From assembly GCF_026167665.1 (NCBI RefSeq), contig NZ_CP098740.1, positions 4,588,001 to 4,652,000 on the forward strand: DNA of 64,000 nucleotides. Reading direction: 5' to 3'. The notes beneath the pieces are model-generated. The model was not told the DNA's origin, did not search any database, and saw only the letters and a list, made by a program, of their open reading frames with translations. Shown here piece by piece: positions 47,398 through 57,430 of the stretch; within the stretch, counting starts at the first letter, position 1; each line of letters opens with the position of its first letter. The translations under genes were made by a program, and so were the position numbers. This DNA is from Streptomyces drozdowiczii (GTDB lineage Bacteria > Actinomycetota > Actinomycetes > Streptomycetales > Streptomycetaceae).

Positions 47398-50180
47398 CGG
47401 GAGTCTCCTGCCCTGAGTTCGGTGATCGATCCGCGGCGGCCGGCCCACCACGCCTGCACCCCGGCCACCGCCCCGGTCAGCACGATGACGCCGAGCGCCG
47501 GAAGGGCCAGCGACCACGGATCGGTGCGCAGCGGCGCGGTGGCCAGCCGACCGGAGCCGGGGCCGGACGAGAGGGCCAGGCGTACGAGGTCGACCCCCGG
47601 GGCCAGCAGGGCGATGGTCGCCCAGCCGACGAGGAGCCCGCCGACCGCCGCGAGCAGCGCCTGCGGCAGGGCCTCGAAGCCCAGCAGCCGGCCGCCCTGC
47701 CGGGAGGTCAGGCCCATGGTGCGCAGCCGGGCCAGCAGCGTGGTGCGCTCCGGCGCGGTCCGGAGCAGCGACAGCAGGACGGCGAGCAGGGCGTATCCGG
47801 CGCCCGCGACGATCGCCGCCAGATAGATCCGCTCCGCCCCGGACTGCATTGGGGTGTCGACGTACGTGGCACGCTCCTCGGAGCGCAGCTGTACGGAGAT
47901 CTTCTCGCCCGAGTGCCGGGCCGCCGCGCGCAGTTCCTTCGCGTCCAGCCCGGAACCGGTCAGCAGCAGAGCCGTGGTCTGCCGGTGGGTGAACGCGGCG
48001 GCGTCCACGACGATGAAGGAGCTGCCGTCCACGGCGGGCGTGCGGGTGACCGTGGCGGCGGCCCTCACCTTGAAGTTCCCGGCCAGCGCGCGCAGCCCGA
48101 GCGGCCGGTCGCCGAGGCGTTCGGCGACGGACGGCGAGACGAGGGCGGGCACGACCCGGTCCCCGTCCGGTGCCGCCCCCGCACCCTTCGCCCGCAGCCG
48201 GTCGGCGGGGAACGGGCCGAGCCCGGTGGAGCGGGCCAGCGCGGCGTACGTCGCCGGGTCGACGCCGATCAGGGTCGTCCCCTTGGCGTCCTGGGTGCCG
48301 TCGCCCGCGGCCGGCAGGGCCACCCCGAACTCGACCTGGACCCGGGCCGATCCGCGTACCCCCGCGGCCTTCTCCACCGCGCGGACCAGACCGGCCGACA
48401 GCGGCACGGAGTCGGCCTCGCCGGTGACCCGGGCGTCCGCGCCGGTGGCCAGGACGGCGGCGTCGTCGCGGGCGTCCGCGACCCCCGCGAGCACCGAACC
48501 GCCGAACGCGGCCGTGGTCAGCGCGACCAACAGCGCGAGCAGCGGCAGGGTGCCGGCGGCCGAGGTGCGGCCGGCCCGGGCCAGCGACAGGAAGCCGACC
48601 GCCCCGCGCAGCCGGGACACCGAGCGCAGGGCCAGGCGCAGCGGCAGCGGGTAGAGCCGGACCAGCACCACCGCCGCGATCAGCCCGACCAGCACCGGCG
48701 CGGCGCTCACCAGCAGGTCGGTGCCGCCCTCGGCGTCCGTGCCGCGTCGGCGCAGCGCGAAGACCGCGCCCGCGGCCAGCACGAGGAGGGTGAGTTCGGC
48801 GACGGTGCGCCGCCGGGACGGGCGGGCGGTCGCCAGGTCGTCCCGGCCGACGTGGGTCTGCGGGGTGCGGTGCTGGAGGGCGGTGCGCAGCGGGAGCGCG
48901 GCGCAGACCAGCACCACGACCGCCCCGGCGCCGACCGCGGCGGGCCACAGCCGGGCCTCGCCCACGGTGAGCACGGCGAGCAGCAGGCCCAGCGCCCCGG
49001 CGGGCACCGCGGTGACCGCGGTCTCGGCGAGGAGCCGGCCGCCGATGCCCCGCAGGGAGCCGCCCCGGGCCCGCAGCAGCGCGAGTTCGGCGTGTCTGCG
49101 GCTCGCCAGGAGCCCGCCCGTCATCAGGAGGACGACGACGGCGACCGCGCCGATGCCGACGGCGGCGACGGTGACGACCGGCTGGATCGCGGACCGCATC
49201 CCCTCGTACCCGGTCAGGATCTCGTCCAGGTCCGTCGCCATGCTCACCGTCGCACCGGCCACGTCGCGCATGGCCAGCAGCCCGGGACCGCCCTCCAGCG
49301 AGGCCACGGAGGTCCGCAGCTGCGGCACGTCCAGCGCGGTGAGGCCCGAGACGTCGGGCGCGATCCGCCAGTACAGCTCGGGCTGTCCGGCGGTGGCGAG
49401 CAGGGCGGGCGCGGCGTCCGGCGGCAGCAGCAGCGCGGCGATCCAGTAGTAGCGGGGCGTGTCCTTGGTGGGCTTGGCCACCAGCGAGGGCGTCCGCAGC
49501 AGCGGCTCGGACGACCAGTAGGAGCCCGCCGGGTTCTTCGGGGCGACGATGCCGGTGATCCGTACGGTCAGGGTGTCCTCGCCCCGGGTGGGGACGGCGA
49601 TCGTCGCGCCGGTCTTGATCCGCAGCGCCTTCGCCGTCTCCTCGGTGACGGCGGCCTCGACCTCCCCGGTGGTCATCGACACCGTGCCGTGCGTGGCCGG
49701 CCAGCTGCCGGTGCGCAGGGTGGCGTGGGAGGACAGCCCGGACTGGGTGGCGTACGTCAGGGTCGGGTCCAGGCCGAACGGGCGCGGGAACCACGGCTCG
49801 CCGGCCGCGATCGGGGTCGAGGTGCGCACCCCGTACGCCGATTCGGCGGTGTCGGCGCGCAGCGGAGCGGGCAGCCGCTTCAGGACCTGGGCGTGGGCGG
49901 CTGCCATGGTGTCCTCGCGCACCGCGGCCTCGCGCGCCGCCGGGCGCAGTTCGAGGCCGGGCTGGGGGCCCTTCAGCTCCAGCACGCTGTGCACCGGGGT
50001 CGCCGTGCCGAGGTCGTGGCGCAGCCCCTTCGTCTCGTACGCGTCGACGGAGCGCGGGAAGGCGGCGGCGAGGAACGCGGTCACCAGCACCAGCAGCGCG
50101 AACGCGCAGGCGGCGCCGGGTGCCGTGCGCAGCCGGGTGCGCACCCAGGGGGCCGCGGCGCGGGGGGTTCGGGCACTCAT
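47394..50180 (-). CDS. FtsX-like ABC permease (928 residues)
   Basis: A large permease with an N-terminal helix (AFALLVLVTAFLAAAFPRS), a big extracytoplasmic domain, a central block of four helices (IGAVAVVVLLMTGGLLASRR region) and a C-terminal FtsX block (IVAGAGYALLAVLLSLL onward, then VGWATIALLAPG and IVLTGAVAGVQAWWAGR). Such double-FtsX permeases belong to the MacB/LolCDE mechanotransmission class and act on extracytoplasmic substrates such as lipoproteins or lipid-targeting antibiotics. It starts two bases after the stop of the 1113-residue permease. Confidence 0.9.
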   Translation of the reverse strand: MSARTPRAAAPWVRTRLRTAPGAACAFALLVLVTAFLAAAFPRSVDAYETKGLRHDLGTATPVHSVLELKGPQPGLELRPAAREAAVREDTMAAAHAQVLKRLPAPLRADTAESAYGVRTSTPIAAGEPWFPRPFGLDPTLTYATQSGLSSHATLRTGSWPATHGTVSMTTGEVEAAVTEETAKALRIKTGATIAVPTRGEDTLTVRITGIVAPKNPAGSYWSSEPLLRTPSLVAKPTKDTPRYYWIAALLLPPDAAPALLATAGQPELYWRIAPDVSGLTALDVPQLRTSVASLEGGPGLLAMRDVAGATVSMATDLDEILTGYEGMRSAIQPVVTVAAVGIGAVAVVVLLMTGGLLASRRHAELALLRARGGSLRGIGGRLLAETAVTAVPAGALGLLLAVLTVGEARLWPAAVGAGAVVVLVCAALPLRTALQHRTPQTHVGRDDLATARPSRRRTVAELTLLVLAAGAVFALRRRGTDAEGGTDLLVSAAPVLVGLIAAVVLVRLYPLPLRLALRSVSRLRGAVGFLSLARAGRTSAAGTLPLLALLVALTTAAFGGSVLAGVADARDDAAVLATGADARVTGEADSVPLSAGLVRAVEKAAGVRGSARVQVEFGVALPAAGDGTQDAKGTTLIGVDPATYAALARSTGLGPFPADRLRAKGAGAAPDGDRVVPALVSPSVAERLGDRPLGLRALAGNFKVRAAATVTRTPAVDGSSFIVVDAAAFTHRQTTALLLTGSGLDAKELRAAARHSGEKISVQLRSEERATYVDTPMQSGAERIYLAAIVAGAGYALLAVLLSLLRTAPERTTLLARLRTMGLTSRQGGRLLGFEALPQALLAAVGGLLVGWATIALLAPGVDLVRLALSSGPGSGRLATAPLRTDPWSLALPALGVIVLTGAVAGVQAWWAGRRGSITELRAGDSR

Positions 50181-50181
50181 G

Positions 50182-53100
50182 TCAGTTGTCCCCCTGGGTG
50201 CGCAGCGAGGTCGCGGGGTCGGCGCGGCGCAGGGCCAGGACGGCGACGATGACGAGGGGCAGGGCGGCGACTCCGGCCAGCAGCGCGGCGACCTGACCGG
50301 GCGGCAGCCGGACCAGGACCGGCGGCACCGGCTGGGCGGCCTGTCCGGTCAGCACGATCAACGGCACGACCGCCCGGGTCAGCAGGGCCCCGAGCAGCGC
50401 CCCCACCAGCAGCGCGATCGCGATCAGGACGCCCTGTTCGGCGGCGGTCATCCGGGCCAGCTGGCGGCGCGGGGTGCCCAGCGCCCGGAGCACGGCGAAC
50501 TCGGCGGCGCGTTCCCGCTGCGAGCCGGCCGCGGCCACCGCGAAGCCGACCGCGGCCAGCGCGGCGGCGATCACCGCGACGGCGAGCAGCGCGGACTGCG
50601 GGCCCGCCCCCAGCGGGTCGGTGACCAGCTCGTCGGCGATCTCGTCGCGCACCTGGACCTGGACGGGGTCGGTGTCGGGCTGGGCGCGGAGCGCGGCGGC
50701 CACCTGCGCCGTGCGGCCGGGTTCGGTGCTCAGCCACCACTCGGTGGCGGTCAGCCGGGCGGTCGGGCGGGCGGCGAAGACCTCGGCGAGGGCGCGGAGG
50801 TCCAGCAGGAGCGCCCCGCCGTCCCTGGCCCGCTGGGACTCGGCCGACGCGGCGGAGGAGCCCGAGCCGGGGCCGGTGGTGGGCAGCCGGTGCACGGTCC
50901 GGGTGATCGTCACCCGGACCGTCTCGCCGGCCAGCGTCACGTCGATCGCCTGGCCCGGCTCTGCCCCGGTCGCCTTGAGGTACGCGTCCGTGGCGACGGC
51001 GTGCAGGGCCGGTGCCTCGGGGCGGGCGGCGGTGAGCCGGACGCCGATCGTGGGGATCGCGTACGCCGCGTCCTCGGGGGTGACCGATCCGGTGGAGTAG
51101 CCGACGGCGAGGGGGGCCGCGGCGGACGCGGTGGGGGTGAGCGGCACACCCGGCTTCGACTCCTCCACGAGGGAGTCCTCGGTCCGCTCGCCCTGCCAGC
51201 GGAAGCCGTCGGGGACCGGGACGGGGCGCTCGGTGCCGTCGGCGGTGGTGGTCCGCAGCGCGGTCACGGCCAGCCGGTGCGACTCCGCGCGGTCCACGGG
51301 CTGCTTGCCGGTCAGCTCGATCCCGGTGACGGCGAACCCGTCGGCGGGCGCCACGGCGACGGAGAGCGGGTGGGCCTTCCCGTCGGCCGGGACGGACCCG
51401 GCGACGACCTGGTAGGGCAGGCCGTAGCGGTCCTCCAGGAGGACGGAGACCCGGGCGGTCATGCCGGACGGCGAGACCTTTCCGGGGGCGCCGTCGGCGG
51501 ATATCCGTACGTCGAAGTGGAGTTGGGTGCTGTGCTCCGGCAGCGGCAGTCCGGCGCGGGCGGCCTTCGGCGGGGTCAGCGTGTCGAAGAGCCCCGCGAC
51601 CGGGCCGTTCCCGAGGTCGTCGCGCATCAGCATCCGCTCGTCGGCGTGCGCGGTGTCCAGGGCCAGGATCTCGGCGGTGCGCTCGCCGGAGAGGTCGACG
51701 GTCGTACGGAAGGCGGGCGCCGCCTCGCGGACGCCCGGCAGCTGCCCGTACGCGGGTGCCTTCGCCGGGTCCGCGCTGATGCCGGCGGTCATGCGCACCG
51801 AGGCACCGGCCCGGAAGTCGGCCTGGTCGCTCTGCGAGCGGTTCCACGACGCGCTCTGCCCGATCGCCAGCATGCCCATCGCCACCGCGAGGACCAGCAG
51901 CAGCACCGGCCCGGCCCCGCGCAGCGGCCGTCGGCTGAACTGCCAGCCCGCCAGCGCGGTCGCCAGCCCCCGCCCGCCGGACGCGCGCCGCTCCGCGAGC
52001 CTCGCGGCGGGCGGCAGCAGACGCAGCGTCAGTACGGTGCCGGCGAGCAGGGCCAGCGCGGGCGCGGCCACCAGCAGCGGGTCGACCCCGAGCCCGCCCG
52101 CCCGGTCCCCGCTGAGCGCGCCGCTCCCCGAACTCTTCGTCTGCCGGTCCAGCTGCCAGTACGCCACCGCCGCGACGAGCAGCAGCGCGAGGTCGGCGCC
52201 CGCCCGCACCGGGCCCGGCAGCGCGGCGGAACGCGTGGCGCGTCGGCCCGAACCGCCGGCGGTCAGGGCGGGCGCCACGACCGCGAGCGCGCAGGCCAGT
52301 GCGGTGACGGCGGCTACCAGCCAGACCTGGCCCGTGACGCCGGTGTCCAGTCGGAGCCCGATCCGGGAGAGCTCGCTGCGGTCCGCGAGGAGCCGGGTCA
52401 GCGGGCCGGAGAGCAGGGGCGCGACGACGGCCGCAGGGAGCGCGAGGAGCAGCGCCTCTACGGAGGCGAGCCCGGTGATCCGGGCCCGCGAACCCCCGCG
52501 CGCCCGCAGCAGTTCCGTCTCGCCCGCGCGCTCGCTGCTGAGCAGCCGGGCCACGAGGAGCAGGGCGTATCCGGCGAGCAGGACCAGCTGCACGGCCACG
52601 ATGGTGAGCGTCGAGCGGGAGACCAGCAGGGCGCGGTCGATCTGTTCCAGGACGGTGGGCAGCGAGGTCCGCGCGGTGCCCCCGTCCTGGAACTCCGGGG
52701 CGGCCAGCAGCCTCTTCGGACCGGCGGTCGCCGCGTCGCGCAGCGCCGCCATCCGGTCCGTGGTGACCGGGCGGAAGTCGGCGGACGCCAGCCAGGACAC
52801 CTCGCCCGGGCTGGTCCGGCCCGAGTCGAGCACGGCGGGGTCGGTGAGCAGGGGACCGTACGTGGTGAAGACGACCTTGCGGACGCCGCGCCCGCCGAGC
52901 GCGTCCAGCTGCCAGTACGGGTCGGCCTGGTCGGCGGCCTTGTAGAGCCCGGTGACCGTCACGTCCACCGGCTTGCCGCCCAGCCGGTCGGCGAGCCTCA
53001 GCCGGGCACCGGGCTTCAGCGACAGCGCCTCGGCGGCGGACGCGGGCAGGGCCACCTCGACGGGGGCGCCGCTCTTCCCCGCTCCGGCGGCGGGCATGCG

Positions 53101-53523
53101 TCCGGCGGTGAGGCGGACGCGGCTGCGGTCCAGCGAGGCGAAGTGCGTGAGGTCGGGGTCACCGCGCCGGGCGGCCGGGTCCTGGAGGCTGCGCGGCAGC
53201 GCGTACGGGCCGGACGCCTCCAGCTTCCGCACGGTCACCGGCAGCCCGCCGAAGGTCTCCCGGGCGGCCTTGCGCGCCGCCGCGTCGGCCGGTCGCCGCT
53301 CGTCCGGCTCCAACTGCGCGGAGACCACCAGCGAGGCGGGGACGGCGGAGCGGTGCGTGAGCGTGTGGCGCAGCGCGGCGTCGCCGACGGAACCGGAGAA
53401 CGCGGTGAGCGCGGCCAGGACCGAGGTGGTCAGGAGCACGGCCAGCACGGCCGCCGCGAGGAGGAGCCGGTGCGCCCTCACCCGCAGAAAGACGAACCCC
53501 GTCACTTGCCCCCCAGTCACCAC
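50182..53523 (-). CDS. FtsX-like ABC permease (1113 residues)
   Basis: The first gene of the three-gene ABC operon. An N-terminal helix (AAAVLAVLLTTSVLAALTAF) leads to a large outer domain, a first FtsX-type helix block (about 310-480), a second outer domain (about 550-930) and a C-terminal FtsX block (AVAVIAAALAAVGFAVAAAG, EQGVLIAIALLVGALLGALL, VAALLAGVAALPLVIVAVLAL). It is longer than the partner permease and only partly similar, so the pair probably forms a heterodimer with the ATPase at 46435. GTG or ATG choices cannot be separated confidently; I use 53523. Confidence 0.88.
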   Translation of the reverse strand: MVTGGQVTGFVFLRVRAHRLLLAAAVLAVLLTTSVLAALTAFSGSVGDAALRHTLTHRSAVPASLVVSAQLEPDERRPADAAARKAARETFGGLPVTVRKLEASGPYALPRSLQDPAARRGDPDLTHFASLDRSRVRLTAGRMPAAGAGKSGAPVEVALPASAAEALSLKPGARLRLADRLGGKPVDVTVTGLYKAADQADPYWQLDALGGRGVRKVVFTTYGPLLTDPAVLDSGRTSPGEVSWLASADFRPVTTDRMAALRDAATAGPKRLLAAPEFQDGGTARTSLPTVLEQIDRALLVSRSTLTIVAVQLVLLAGYALLLVARLLSSERAGETELLRARGGSRARITGLASVEALLLALPAAVVAPLLSGPLTRLLADRSELSRIGLRLDTGVTGQVWLVAAVTALACALAVVAPALTAGGSGRRATRSAALPGPVRAGADLALLLVAAVAYWQLDRQTKSSGSGALSGDRAGGLGVDPLLVAAPALALLAGTVLTLRLLPPAARLAERRASGGRGLATALAGWQFSRRPLRGAGPVLLLVLAVAMGMLAIGQSASWNRSQSDQADFRAGASVRMTAGISADPAKAPAYGQLPGVREAAPAFRTTVDLSGERTAEILALDTAHADERMLMRDDLGNGPVAGLFDTLTPPKAARAGLPLPEHSTQLHFDVRISADGAPGKVSPSGMTARVSVLLEDRYGLPYQVVAGSVPADGKAHPLSVAVAPADGFAVTGIELTGKQPVDRAESHRLAVTALRTTTADGTERPVPVPDGFRWQGERTEDSLVEESKPGVPLTPTASAAAPLAVGYSTGSVTPEDAAYAIPTIGVRLTAARPEAPALHAVATDAYLKATGAEPGQAIDVTLAGETVRVTITRTVHRLPTTGPGSGSSAASAESQRARDGGALLLDLRALAEVFAARPTARLTATEWWLSTEPGRTAQVAAALRAQPDTDPVQVQVRDEIADELVTDPLGAGPQSALLAVAVIAAALAAVGFAVAAAGSQRERAAEFAVLRALGTPRRQLARMTAAEQGVLIAIALLVGALLGALLTRAVVPLIVLTGQAAQPVPPVLVRLPPGQVAALLAGVAALPLVIVAVLALRRADPATSLRTQGDN

Positions 53524-53677
53524 TCACCGCACGCGCGCCCCCCGGCGTTGTCTGGATGCTGTCAGACGGCCCGCGCCCGTGGAAACCGCTTACGGGTACA
53601 ACTTGATGCATTCGTGACCGCTATCCGGCCACGGAGTACCGGATTCCGCACGGATGTGGGCGGTCCGTGACCGGCGG

Positions 53678-54082
53678 TCAGCCGTCGGTGTTCACCATCG
53701 AGGCGGCCGCGTAGGTGAGGTAGTCCCACAGCGTGCGCTCGTGCTCCGGGGCGAGGCCCAGCTCGTCCAGCGCGCCGCGCATGTGGTGCAGCCAGGCGTC
53801 GTGCGCGGCGCGGTCCACCCGGAACGGCGCGTGCCGCATCCGCAGCCGGGGGTGCCCGCGCCGGTCGCTGTAGGTGCGCGGCCCGCCCCAGTACTGCATG
53901 AGGAACAGCGCGAACCGCTCCTCGGCAGGACCGAGGTCCTCCTCCGGGTACATCGGCCGCAGCAGCGGGTCCTCGGCGACGCCCTGGTAGAAGCGGTGGA
54001 CCAGGCGCCTGAAGGTCTCCTCGCCGCCGACCTGCTCGTAGAAGGTCAGCTCCTGCACCGTGTCGCGCGGAATCTCAGTCAC
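53678..54082 (-). CDS. glbO: group II truncated haemoglobin
   Basis: 134 residues. The globin core [20 protein letters not shown] begins the fold; the distal Tyr is in HRFYQG, the proximal His in RMRHAPF, and YWGGPRTYS with the GHPRLRMRH turn is typical of trHb group II. It binds O2 or NO at haem and may serve in oxygen or nitric-oxide handling. I start at the GTG at 54082, giving the usual length; longer versions would add a non-homologous N-terminus. It is divergent from the FAD oxidoreductase gene. Confidence 0.93.
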   Translation of the reverse strand: MTEIPRDTVQELTFYEQVGGEETFRRLVHRFYQGVAEDPLLRPMYPEEDLGPAEERFALFLMQYWGGPRTYSDRRGHPRLRMRHAPFRVDRAAHDAWLHHMRGALDELGLAPEHERTLWDYLTYAAASMVNTDG

Positions 54083-54162
54083 CCGTCCATGGTCGCAGAC
54101 GTGCGGCGCGGCGGGCCTGGCCCGGGGGATCTTCACCGGTTCCGGTCCTTTCCGCCTTGTCA

Positions 54163-54199
54163 GTTCGTTGTGCGAACTACTACGGTTCGCGTAACGAAC
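54163..54199. promoter_or_regulatory. tandem MarR-type operators before the FAD oxidoreductase gene
   Basis: GTTCG-N5-CGAAC occurs twice, at 54163-54177 and 54185-54199, with centres 22 bp apart (two helical turns). A third copy with one change lies before the marR gene at 55897-55911. Both copies lie within 70 bases of the oxidoreductase start, in an A/T-rich stretch that should hold its promoter. Confidence 0.7.
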
Positions 54200-54231
54200 G
54201 AAATAGCATCCATTCAATGACTGGGGTCGGC

Positions 54232-55341
54232 ATGGCAAACGGAACAGGCAAGCGGACCGTCGTCGTCATCGGCGGCGGATACGGCGGTTCCGCCGTCGCG
54301 AAGGCGCTCGACGAGGAAACCGATGTGGTGCTGGTCGACCCGAAGGACGCATTCGTCCACGCGGCGGGCTCCCTGCGGGCGCTGGTCAGGCCCGACTGGG
54401 CGGAGAACATCTTCTTCCCGTACGACACCCTGCTGAAGCGCGGCACCGTCCGCCGCGAGCGGGCCGTCGCCGTGGACTCCGGCGGGGTCACCCTGGCCGG
54501 TGGCGAACGCGTCGCCGCCGACTACCTGGTGCTCGCCTCCGGGTCCGACTACCCCTTCCCGGCCAAGGCCGACACCGACCTGGCGGACGACGCGCTGGCC
54601 CGGATCAGGGAGGCGCACCAGGAGCTGGCCGGGGCCAAGCGGGTCCTGATCACCGGCGCCGGACCGGTCGGCCTCGAACTGTCCGGTGAGATCAAGGCGG
54701 TCTGGCCCGAGAAGCGCGTGGTGATCACCGACCCCGCCGACGAGCTGCTGCCGGGCTTCCTGCCCGAGGTCCGCGAGGAGCTGCTGCGCCAGCTGGACGC
54801 GCTCGGCGTGGAGCTGCGGCTCTCCACCGCGCTCACCGGCGAGCCGCCGGCCACCCCGGGGCGGCTCGACCCGTTCACGGTGACCACCGACGGCGGTGAG
54901 CACATCGCGGCCGACATCTGGTTCCGCTGCTACGGAGTGCGCTCCAACGGCGACTACCTCGCCGACGGCCGGGTCGCCGAGCGCGACGCGCAGGGCCGGG
55001 TGCCGGTGGACGAACGGCTCAACGTCGTGGGCCACGACCACATCTACGCACTCGGCGACCTCACCGACCTGGCCGAGGCCAAGATGGCCGGGTACGCGAT
55101 GAAGCACGCCGAGGTGGTCGCGGCCAACATCCTCGCCCAGGTGCGCGGCGAGGAGCCGGCGGCCGTCTACCTGCCGTCCCCGGTGCGGTCCGCGCTGCTC
55201 CCGCTCGGGCCGGGCGGCGGGGTGGGGCAGGTGCCCTCGCCGGGCGGGCCGGTGCTGCTGCCGGCGGAGGAGGTCAGCGCGTACAAGGGCAAGGACCTGT
55301 TCACCGGGCGCTTCGCGGAGCTCTTCGGCATCGCGCGCTGA
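54232..55341 (+). CDS. FAD-dependent NAD(P)H oxidoreductase, AIF/NDH-2-like
   Basis: 369 residues. FAD motif [17 protein letters not shown] at the N-terminus, NAD(P)-binding motif [17 protein letters not shown] mid-protein, and the second FAD motif [11 protein letters not shown] followed by [15 protein letters not shown]. This is the type II NADH dehydrogenase/AIF/FSP1-like class that passes electrons to quinones without pumping protons. I prefer the ATG at 54232; the ATG at 54217 is also possible. The marR gene converges from the other side, 19 bases after its stop. Paired operators upstream suggest MarR control. Confidence 0.9.
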   Translation: MANGTGKRTVVVIGGGYGGSAVAKALDEETDVVLVDPKDAFVHAAGSLRALVRPDWAENIFFPYDTLLKRGTVRRERAVAVDSGGVTLAGGERVAADYLVLASGSDYPFPAKADTDLADDALARIREAHQELAGAKRVLITGAGPVGLELSGEIKAVWPEKRVVITDPADELLPGFLPEVREELLRQLDALGVELRLSTALTGEPPATPGRLDPFTVTTDGGEHIAADIWFRCYGVRSNGDYLADGRVAERDAQGRVPVDERLNVVGHDHIYALGDLTDLAEAKMAGYAMKHAEVVAANILAQVRGEEPAAVYLPSPVRSALLPLGPGGGVGQVPSPGGPVLLPAEEVSAYKGKDLFTGRFAELFGIAR

Positions 55342-55360
55342 TCCACCGGCGGCGGGGGCC

Positions 55361-55846
55361 TCAGCAGCCGGGGGTGGCCGCCGGGGCGTTCTCGCAGGAC
55401 TCGCGGAAGACCATGGGCACCTTGTTCTCCAGCACCAGACGGCCCAGGAGCGCGGTCAGCTGCTCGCGGTCGGCCGTGTCGAGCCCTTCCGCCAGGGCCT
55501 CGACGCGCCGGCAGGTCTCCGCGTAGAACACCTCGGCGAGCTCGCTCCCGGCCTCGGTCGGGGCGACCCGCACCGCGCGCCCGTCCTCCGGGTCGGCCTC
55601 CCGGCGCACCAGGCCGCGCTGGACGCTCCGGTCCACCAGGCCGGTGAGGCTGGACTTCGCCAGACCCAGTACGGCGCCCAGCTCGCGCATGCCGTACGGC
55701 TTCACCATCAGCACGCAGAGCAGCTGGCCCTGCTGGGCGGTGATTCCGTGTTCGCGGCCGGAATCGGCGTACACGGCATTCACCAGGAATGCGGAGCGCA
55801 CCAATGCGGTGGCGATCCCCATCTGCCCCTCGTCGGCCTTTCGCAT
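55361..55846 (-). CDS. MarR-family transcriptional regulator
   Basis: 161 residues. A winged helix-turn-helix (QGQLLCVLMVKPYGMRELGAV with LAKSSLTGLVDRSVQRGLV as recognition helix and DGRAVRVAPTEAG as wing) is flanked by dimerisation helices. Several cysteines are present, four of them in the C-terminal third and the last residue, so thiol or quinone sensing is possible but unproven. A copy of the GTTCG-N5-CGAAC motif lies about 50 bases upstream, so it probably represses itself and the neighbouring FAD oxidoreductase. Confidence 0.92.
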   Translation of the reverse strand: MRKADEGQMGIATALVRSAFLVNAVYADSGREHGITAQQGQLLCVLMVKPYGMRELGAVLGLAKSSLTGLVDRSVQRGLVRREADPEDGRAVRVAPTEAGSELAEVFYAETCRRVEALAEGLDTADREQLTALLGRLVLENKVPMVFRESCENAPAATPGC

Positions 55847-55896
55847 GTGAACAGAATATGGCAGGCGCGAGCGGTACCGACCCGTCCGGACCGGAC

Positions 55897-55911
55897 ATTC
55901 GTAGGACGAAC
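55897..55911. promoter_or_regulatory. MarR-type operator before the marR gene
   Basis: ATTCG-N5-CGAAC, one base from the GTTCG-N5-CGAAC motif found twice before the FAD oxidoreductase gene. It lies 51 bases upstream of the marR start, consistent with autoregulation. Confidence 0.65.
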
Positions 55912-55978
55912 TACCGCAACGCGGAGCGGCCGGTGAGGGGGCGTCCCCCGCACCGGCCGCTCTTCCGTGCGCGGTCCG

Positions 55979-57324
55979 TCAGTCCCGGCGGACCGTGATC
56001 GTCGTCCACGCGCCGACGTGCACCTGGTCGCCGTCCTGGAGGGGGACGGGGACGTACGGCTGGATCGGCTCCTCGGAGCCGTTGACCGTCGTGCCGTTGG
56101 TGGAGTTCTGGTCGACCACGGCCCAGCTGCCGTCCGGCTGCTGCACCAGCACGGCGTGCTGGTGGGAGACGCCCGGGTCCTCCGGGGGCACCGACAGGTC
56201 GATGTCCGGGGACTCGCCCGTGCTGTGCCGACGGCGGCCGATCGTGATCTGCCCGCCGGTGAGCGCGAGCTGCTGCTCCGGGGAGTACGCGGGCAGGTTG
56301 AGCCCGGTCGCCTCGGGGCCGCTGCGCTGCATCATCGCCAGGAAGTACTCGCGGTCGGGCGCGATGAACGCGGTCCAGTTGTCGGACAGCGGCGGCCGGC
56401 CGGGACCGGGACCGTGCTGCGGACCGGGATCGCCGTGCTGCCCGGGGCCGGGGCCCTGGGGGCCGCGGTACTGCGGGCCGGGACCCTGCTGCCCCGGGAA
56501 GGACGGCTGCGGGCCCGGGCCCGGCGGGGGAGCGGGCTGCGAGGGCGGGGACAGCAGCCAGTCGTCGCCGTCGGAGCGCGGCGGGGCCTGCGGGGGCGCC
56601 GTCTGCTGCTGGAAGGCGGGCGGCGCGCCCTGCTGCTGGAACGGCGGCGGCGCACTCTGCGGGCCGCCCTGCGGACCCTGCTGGTACGGGGGCGGGGGCG
56701 GCGGCCCCTGTCGGCCCTGCGGACCGGGACCGGGGCCGGGGCCCTGCGGACCGGGGCCCTGCTGCCCGGGGCCGCCCTGGCCGAACGGCGGCGGGCCGCC
56801 CTGCGGGCCCTGGCCGCCTTGGCCGCCCTGGCCGAACGGCGGCTGCCCCTGGCCCTGGTGGCCGGACTGGCTCGGGCCCGTGGAGAGGGGCTCGGCGGAC
56901 CGGTTCATCTGGGAGGGGCGGGAGCCCTGGTAGTCGAAGGGGTCGCGGGACTGCGGCGGGCCGGGCGGCTGCTGCTGCGCCGGGAAGCCCGGCGGCCGGT
57001 TCCCGGCCGGGCCGGGGTCGCCCGGGAGGTTGTGCCGGGGGCCAGCGGGGTGTAGGACGTCGCCGTGTTCGTGAGGAAGTTCCAGCGGCACTCCTCGCAG
57101 AACGGCGCCATCGCCTCACGCGGCGTGCGGCACTGCGGGCACAGCTCGGCCTGGGCGGTCGCGTCCGGGTCGTGCGGCCGGGGGTATCCGTAACCGTGTG
57201 CGGGCGGCGGGGGAGGCGGCGGGGGGACCGCACCCGCAGGCGCGCCCGCCCCGGTCATGCGGTGGCCGCAGACCTCGCACCAGTCCTCGGAACCCGACTG
57301 GTGTCCGTTCGGGCAGGTCGGCAT
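55979..57324 (-). CDS. FHA-domain protein with N-terminal zinc ribbons (frameshifted)
   Basis: About 448 residues after correction. Two zinc-ribbon-like motifs come first (CPNGHQSGSEDWCEVCG and LCPQCRTPREAMAPFCEEC), then a long Pro/Gly/Gln-rich flexible linker, then an FHA domain (about 335-448) with the phosphothreonine-binding set: IGRRR, VSHQHAV and NSTNGTTVNG. It should bind phospho-Thr partners of the PknG kinase encoded upstream. The frame breaks at the C5 run (G on the plus strand, 57037-57041): with one more base, TPLAPRHNLPGDPGPAGNR reads through. It is the last gene of the operon. Confidence 0.88.
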
Positions 57325-57430
57325 GTCGGCGCTTCCCCCTCTCCTTCTCCGGCCCGCAGGCCGTCATGTGGCGTGCTCCGCCGCCCGGCGGACCTGAACC
57401 GGCGGGCGGCTGATCGTTGCGGATATGTGG

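Noticed and set aside
49549..53670. Very long open frame on the plus strand opposite the FtsX permeases
   Set aside because: It is a by-product of high GC on the antisense strand. Its translation is Arg/Gly/Gln-rich without domains, while the minus strand encodes clear FtsX permeases.
55979..57324. FHA protein as GarA/OdhI, the known PknG substrate
   Set aside because: It lacks the short N-terminal phospho-threonine motif of GarA/OdhI and instead has zinc ribbons and a long flexible linker.
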